Below are positions 24,572 to 28,349 of a stretch of DNA of 28,349 nt, one piece after another (the stretch's first letter is position 1; each line of letters opens with the position of its first letter). The notes beneath the pieces are model-generated. The model did no database searches and was not told the DNA's origin. It was given only the letters and a program-made list of their open reading frames with translations. The position numbers and the translations under genes are program-made. The stretch is from Gemmatimonas sp. Its GTDB lineage: Bacteria; Gemmatimonadota; Gemmatimonadetes; Gemmatimonadales; Gemmatimonadaceae. The DNA lies in NCBI RefSeq assembly GCF_031426495.1, contig NZ_JANPLK010000047.1:1-28349 (forward strand), given 5' to 3'.

Positions 24572-25515
24572 GTCGCACGGCGCTCGATGGTGTGCCGGCG
24601 AGTGCTGCGATCTCCTCGCGTCCGCGCATGGGCACCGTGGTCACGATTCAGGTGGTTGGTCACGACCGCAGTCAGCGCGCACGACGCACGCGCGATCAGG
24701 CGGTGGATCGCGCCTATGCCTGGTTCGATCGCGTGGAGTCGATCTGCACGCGCTTCGACGCCACCAGCGAGTTGCGACGCCTGTGTGCGACACACGGCGA
24801 AGACGTGGTGGTGTCGCCGATGCTGTTCGAAACGGTGCGCTTTGCGCTGGCGGTGGCCGAGGAAACACACGGCGCATTCGACCCCACGGTGGGAGCACGC
24901 ATGGAGTCGCGCGGCTTCACGCGCGACTATCGCAGCGGCGCGGTGGTGAGCTCCGAGGTGCTCGCCGAGCGCGAGGTGTCGTACCGGGATGTCGTACTGA
25001 ACGCGTCGGCGCGATCGATCCGCCTGGAGCGTGCGCTCGTGCTGGATCTGGGCGCGGTGGCCAAAGGACTCGCCATCGACATGGCGGTGCAGGAACTGCG
25101 GCCGCTCGCGAACTTCGCGGTCGACGCGGGTGGTGATGTGTACTGCGCCGGACACAACGACCACGAACTGCCGTGGACGATTGGCATTCGTCATCCGCGC
25201 GAACCGCAGGCGCTGCTCACGCGCGTGTCGCTCACTGATGCCGCACTGTGTACGTCGGGCGACTATGAACGACGCGTTGGTAACTCGGAGAGTGAACATC
25301 ATGTGCTCGATCCGAGTACGGGCGTATCGCCGCGCGAGGTGATCAGCGCCTCGGTCATCGCGCCGAGCGCGATGGTAGCCGACGCGCTTGGTACCGCGGC
25401 CTTTGTATTGGGCTGTACCGAAGGACTGGCGCTGCTTGAACGCCAGGAACTCCGCGCGTGCCTCGTCAACGCGCAGCTGGTCCGTCACACTACGCCAGGT
25501 TGGATCGATGTCTGA
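24568..25515 (+). CDS. apbE: FAD:protein FMN transferase (ApbE family)
   Basis: This enzyme uses Mg2+ and FAD to attach FMN to a threonine in the SGAT-type motif of a partner, releasing AMP. The preceding gene supplies such a motif, so that protein is the likely substrate. In the 315-residue product the family blocks are MGTVVTI (21-27), HGAFDPTVGA (101-110), LDLGAVAKGLAID (159-171), AVDAGGDVYCAG (184-195), TSGDYERR (229-236), HHVLDPSTG (244-252) and the metal-binding Asp272 with Thr276 in VADALGTA. Unusually, no signal peptide or lipobox is present. Most ApbE proteins are periplasmic lipoproteins, and the in-frame upstream extension does not supply a signal either. Cytoplasmic modification before export, or an atypical location, must be considered. 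It overlaps both neighbours (4 and 8 bases). Confidence 0.93.
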   Translation: MSRTALDGVPASAAISSRPRMGTVVTIQVVGHDRSQRARRTRDQAVDRAYAWFDRVESICTRFDATSELRRLCATHGEDVVVSPMLFETVRFALAVAEETHGAFDPTVGARMESRGFTRDYRSGAVVSSEVLAEREVSYRDVVLNASARSIRLERALVLDLGAVAKGLAIDMAVQELRPLANFAVDAGGDVYCAGHNDHELPWTIGIRHPREPQALLTRVSLTDAALCTSGDYERRVGNSESEHHVLDPSTGVSPREVISASVIAPSAMVADALGTAAFVLGCTEGLALLERQELRACLVNAQLVRHTTPGWIDV

Positions 25516-26353
25516 GATTGTGGCGACCATGTCGCCTATGCCGAACAACTCGTTGAAGTCGCTCACGAAGTTCTTCAAGACACCGAAGGGCCTGCTGGTG
25601 ATCGCGCTCGCGTTGTTGATCCCGCTGGCCGCCGCGCACAGCGGCTTCGCGGTCGTCGCCCCCGGTGTCGCCGCGGCGGCAGTCGCCGCCATGCTCGTCG
25701 ACGCGCCGATTCTGCGCTATCGCGACAAGGAATGGTCGTTCCCCAGCGGCGCACTGCTCACCGGCCTGCTGGTGGCGATGGTGCTCAGCCCCTTCGGCTC
25801 ATGGAAGATCGCCGCCATGACCGCCGTGATCGGAGTGCTCAGCAAGTACGTGGTACGCGGACGCTCGGCCAACGTATTCAACCCTGCCGCACTGGCGCTG
25901 GTAATCAGCTATTTCGCCTTCGACACGGGGCATTCGTGGTGGGGCGCGCTGCCCGAACTGCCCAGTCTCGCGATCGCCGCGCTGTTCGTGACCGGCGTGT
26001 TCATCACCGACCGCGTGAACAAGATGCCGGCGGTGCTGGCGTTTCTCGGTGTGCACTTTCTGCTGTTCACCGTCACCGCGTTCGTGGGCGACCCGGCGAA
26101 GGTGGCCGAGCTGTATCGCGAGCCAGACCTGCACGCGGCGCTGTTCTTCGCGTTCTTCATGGTGACCGACCCGCCTACGTCACCTCCCAAGGCGCGTGAT
26201 CAGATCGTATTCGGCGTGATCACGGCGGTGGTGTCGTATCTGGTGTTCGAGCTGGTGGGCGCGGTGTACTTCCTGCTGGCGGGACTGCTGGTGGCGAACG
26301 GGTGGGAAGCGTGGCGGAGGTATCGCGTGCGGGCCTTGCGAACAGCTCAGTAG
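25508..26353 (+). CDS. RnfD/NqrB-like integral membrane protein
   Basis: The 281-residue inner-membrane protein has about nine or ten hydrophobic helices. It carries the family landmarks FPSGALLTGLLVAMVLSP (about 77-94), ANVFNPAALALV and FFMVTDPPTSPP. RnfD and NqrB are the membrane subunits that pass electrons through flavins in the Rnf and Nqr complexes. In those, a threonine in an SGAT motif soon after the NPAA helix carries covalent FMN. At that place this protein has DTGHSWWGALPE, with no SGAT or equivalent, so it may bind flavin non-covalently or act as the membrane partner of the FMN_bind protein. No RnfA, B, C, E or Nqr A, C, E, F genes are nearby. Its ATG overlaps the end of apbE by 8 bases. 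It is followed by palindromic element copy B. Confidence 0.85.
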   Translation: MSEIVATMSPMPNNSLKSLTKFFKTPKGLLVIALALLIPLAAAHSGFAVVAPGVAAAAVAAMLVDAPILRYRDKEWSFPSGALLTGLLVAMVLSPFGSWKIAAMTAVIGVLSKYVVRGRSANVFNPAALALVISYFAFDTGHSWWGALPELPSLAIAALFVTGVFITDRVNKMPAVLAFLGVHFLLFTVTAFVGDPAKVAELYREPDLHAALFFAFFMVTDPPTSPPKARDQIVFGVITAVVSYLVFELVGAVYFLLAGLLVANGWEAWRRYRVRALRTAQ

Positions 26354-26583
26354 TCTGAGTTCAGACGGTCAGGTTCAGGCGTCAGATTGTTTATAGTGGT
26401 CAGAGTTCACCAGCTGCAGTGCTCGGTTTCGAGAATTTCCTTGGTGACGTGCGCGGCGCCGGATCTGCCGTGCACCCACGCCGCGCCGCCAGTCAAACTC
26501 TCGCAACTGCGGACTGAAGTTTGCTGAATTCTGACCACTATAAACAGTCTGACGCCTGAACTCAGTACACTGAATACTGAGTG
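26354..26583. repeat. palindromic intergenic element, copy B
   Basis: The inverted arms 26373-26409 and 26525-26561 match at 35 of 37 positions. Weaker pairing continues inwards towards a GC-rich centre (26441-26492), which is itself partly self-complementary. The outer flank 26563-26576 matches, in inverted orientation, the outer flank of copy A (12 of 14 bases). The element fills the space between the RnfD-like gene and the beta-lactamase-like gene, which converge. Core sequences differ between copies while the arms are conserved. No coding frame is supported. Confidence 0.78.
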
Positions 26584-26592
26584 GTTGCGCAG

Positions 26593-28191
26593 TTACTGCC
26601 GGCAGAGCGGCGCCGCTCCCAGCACCGCGTCCGCTCGCATCGGCACCACCGTGAACTGCTGCACGCGCGCCGGTTCCGTCGGCGCCAGCGTAATGCCAAC
26701 AGAAAGCGCCCCGTTCGTACACTGCATGCGCCACACGCCGCGCAGCGCGTTCTCGGCCCAAATCTGACCAACGGCTTTGCAGTTACCGCCCACCGCCCTC
26801 GACATCTGCTCGATCGCCGCCGCGCGACGCGGGCCGGATTCATCGAGAAAGAGATTCATTGCCGCGATGCTGTCGGCCAGCGGCTGCTTCCACTCCTGCA
26901 CGAGGCGCGTGACTTGGCTCTGCATGGCCAGCAACACCGGTGCCGGCTGCGGCTCTCGCGCCTTCAGCCCACCACTGCGAGACAGGATCTCGAGTGACTG
27001 ATCGATCACGCCCGTCCAGCCCGTGTACGTGAGATTGCCGAGCGCGACGATGCCAACACCGTACTCGGGGAGCCAGCGCATCTGCGAGCCGAAGCCGGGG
27101 AGTCCGCCGGAGTGCGACACGATATGCGCGAACAGACAGTTCGACGCCGAGCGCAGCCCGTAGGCGTAGCCACCGGCATTCAGTGACAACACGCCGGCGG
27201 CGTTGCGCGCGGCCGTGGCGCCGCTGAAGCGCGCGATCTGCTGCATCTCGCGCAGCGACGACCGCTTGAGCACCGGCGACTCGGCGCCGTCGCGTGCTGG
27301 CCAGGCGTCGAGCATGAGGGCGACCCAGCGCGACAGGTCGGCGCTGCTGGTGAGCATGCCGCCCATGGCGCCGAATGATCCGTCGGGCAGCGCTGCTTCT
27401 TCCAGCCACGCACCGTCCTGCAAGCGGTAGCCGTGCGCCAGGCGATTCGCCGGCACATCGCGCGCTTCCATGGTGGTGGAGGTCATGCCAAGCGGACGCA
27501 GCACGCGCTCCTGGATGTAGCGGGCGTACGACATGCCGCTCACGTTCTGCACAATGCGACCGAGAATCGCGAAGCCGAAGTTCGAGTACTCGTACGCCGT
27601 GCCCGGCGCGTTGGAGAACGGAATGCCTGATTTGATCATGGCCGACAGCTGCGCATCGGTAGCGGCGAGCTGTTGATCACCCCACGGGTTGTCTTCCGGA
27701 AAGCCCGCCGAATGCGACAGCAGATGACGGATCGTGATGCGCGGTGCGTCGCTGGTCGCGTAGCGCATGGCTTTCATTTCCGGCACATAGCGTTCGGCCG
27801 GATCATCGAGCGACAACTTGCCGGCATCGCGTAGCTGCAGGATCGAGAGCGCGGTGAAGCTCTTGGTCATCGAGGCAATACGGAACACCGAGCTGGTGTC
27901 TACCGCCGCCTTGCTCGGCACCTCGCGCAATCCCAGCGCGGCCACATGCAGCAGTTTGCCGTCGACGATTACGCCGTAGGCGATGCCGGGCACGCGCGAG
28001 TTCGTCGCGAAAGCGCGCATCACACTGTCGATCTGCGGCAGCGCGGCGCGCAACTTCGTGACGCGATCGGGGTCGGTGAAACGCGCCGGTGGCGCGATGC
28101 TGGACTGTGCCTGTGCTGGCACTGCCGCCGTAGTGATCAAGGCGGCCGACGCGAAGGCGAATTCAGTGAAGGTCGGCGAGAAACGGGGCAT
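26593..28191 (-). CDS. beta-lactamase-like serine hydrolase (class C / esterase type)
   Basis: The 532-residue exported protein has a signal peptide (1-28, ending AQAQ) and a serine beta-lactamase fold (about 45-425). It shows the SxxK motif SMTK (Ser107, Lys110), the YxN motif YSN (202-204) and HSG (360-362) in place of KTG. HSG in that position is common in the broad family that includes penicillin-binding proteins, D-aminopeptidases and esterases (EstB type), so activity on beta-lactam drugs should not be assumed. A C-terminal domain of about 100 residues with two cysteines (in GNCKAVG and RMQCTNG) follows. The ATG is the first available in frame (a TGA lies three codons upstream). There is no Shine-Dalgarno site. 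Instead the start codon abuts a direct repeat array. Confidence 0.9.
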   Translation of the reverse strand: MPRFSPTFTEFAFASAALITTAAVPAQAQSSIAPPARFTDPDRVTKLRAALPQIDSVMRAFATNSRVPGIAYGVIVDGKLLHVAALGLREVPSKAAVDTSSVFRIASMTKSFTALSILQLRDAGKLSLDDPAERYVPEMKAMRYATSDAPRITIRHLLSHSAGFPEDNPWGDQQLAATDAQLSAMIKSGIPFSNAPGTAYEYSNFGFAILGRIVQNVSGMSYARYIQERVLRPLGMTSTTMEARDVPANRLAHGYRLQDGAWLEEAALPDGSFGAMGGMLTSSADLSRWVALMLDAWPARDGAESPVLKRSSLREMQQIARFSGATAARNAAGVLSLNAGGYAYGLRSASNCLFAHIVSHSGGLPGFGSQMRWLPEYGVGIVALGNLTYTGWTGVIDQSLEILSRSGGLKAREPQPAPVLLAMQSQVTRLVQEWKQPLADSIAAMNLFLDESGPRRAAAIEQMSRAVGGNCKAVGQIWAENALRGVWRMQCTNGALSVGITLAPTEPARVQQFTVVPMRADAVLGAAPLCRQ

Positions 28192-28194
28192 GAG

Positions 28195-28242
28195 CGTTCA
28201 AGGGGTCAGCGTTCAAGGGGCGTTCAAGGGGCGTTCAAGGGG
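28195..28242. repeat. four direct repeats next to the hydrolase start
   Basis: Four exact copies of CGTTCAAGGGG lie at 28195-28205, 28210-28220, 28221-28231 and 28232-28242. The first and last are followed by TCAG. Three have an exact 11-base period, about one helical turn. The array ends three bases before the ATG on the reverse strand, so it occupies the normal ribosome binding site position. The absence of spacers rules out a CRISPR array. Confidence 0.93.
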
Positions 28243-28245
28243 TCA

Positions 28246-28272
28246 GAGTCGTTTTAACCAGTTAAAAGACTC
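28246..28272. promoter_or_regulatory. strong dyad upstream of the hydrolase, candidate operator
   Basis: GAGTC and TTTTAAC (28246-28258) are mirrored by GTTAAAA and GACTC (28261-28272) around a 2-base centre, with one unpaired G. It is the most AT-rich stretch near the gene. It could be a repressor site or contain the promoter. A further perfect palindrome, TAACGCGTTA, lies at 28283-28292. The remaining bases to the window end hold no recognisable gene. Confidence 0.5.
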
Positions 28273-28349
28273 AGAACCCCAGTAACGCGTTAAGGGTACC
28301 GGCGGGAGGGTGAGGGCCGCATAGAGGGCCGGCACACGGGGGGGGCGTG

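Noticed and set aside
24535..25692. A 385-codon open frame on the - strand across apbE
   Set aside because: It is antisense to an enzyme with all family motifs. The product is Arg/His-rich with no domain, and it spans the junction of two real genes.
26593..28191. Calling this gene an antibiotic-resistance beta-lactamase (ampC)
   Set aside because: HSG replaces KTG and the C-terminal extension is unlike AmpC. The broad serine hydrolase family is the safe call.
28195..28242. Considered as a short CRISPR array
   Set aside because: The repeats are only 11 bases and directly adjacent, with no spacers and no cas genes nearby.

Overview
The window looks like chromosomal DNA of a high-GC Gram-negative soil or freshwater bacterium, most likely a member of the Gemmatimonadota. 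This is an inference. It rests on two large TonB-dependent receptors with carboxypeptidase-regulatory N-terminal domains, many lipobox lipoproteins, a K+-independent proton-pumping pyrophosphatase, a DUF4394 lipoprotein, and a mix of genes with strong Shine-Dalgarno sites and genes with none. No rRNA or tRNA is present to confirm it.

Layout, left to right. The first 150 bases hold the start of an IS3-type transposase that runs off the edge. A cysteine-rich lipoprotein follows (373-777), then a large palindromic intergenic element (copy A), then an arginine-degradation pair read leftwards (arginase rocF, ornithine aminotransferase rocD) with a divergent Lrp/AsnC regulator. Next come a dienelactone-hydrolase-like lipoprotein and an Oar-like TonB receptor, both leftward, separated by a strong hairpin terminator. 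The pyrophosphatase hppA is divergent from the receptor and ends in its own terminator. A soluble PAS-rich histidine kinase overlaps the start of a REC-REC-kinase-REC hybrid (10968-15316), forming a phosphorelay pair.

From 15334 to 23557 lie a proline-iminopeptidase-like lipoprotein with a coupled small protein, a second TonB receptor, a membrane protein with a possible secretin-type domain, a DUF4394 lipoprotein, an outer-membrane barrel candidate, and an ArsR regulator overlapping a double-SRPBCC protein.

The most interesting module is 23711-26353. It contains three overlapping genes: a membrane-anchored FMN_bind protein with a long Pro/Ala linker, an ApbE flavin transferase without a signal peptide, and an RnfD/NqrB-like membrane protein that lacks the usual covalent FMN threonine motif. 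No other Rnf or Nqr subunits are nearby. It reads as a minimal flavin-based electron-transfer system across the inner membrane.

A second palindromic element (copy B) follows it. Copies A and B share long inverted arms and both sit between convergent genes, so they appear to be one family of dispersed intergenic elements. The window ends with a serine beta-lactamase-like hydrolase whose start codon abuts four 11-bp direct repeats and a strong dyad.
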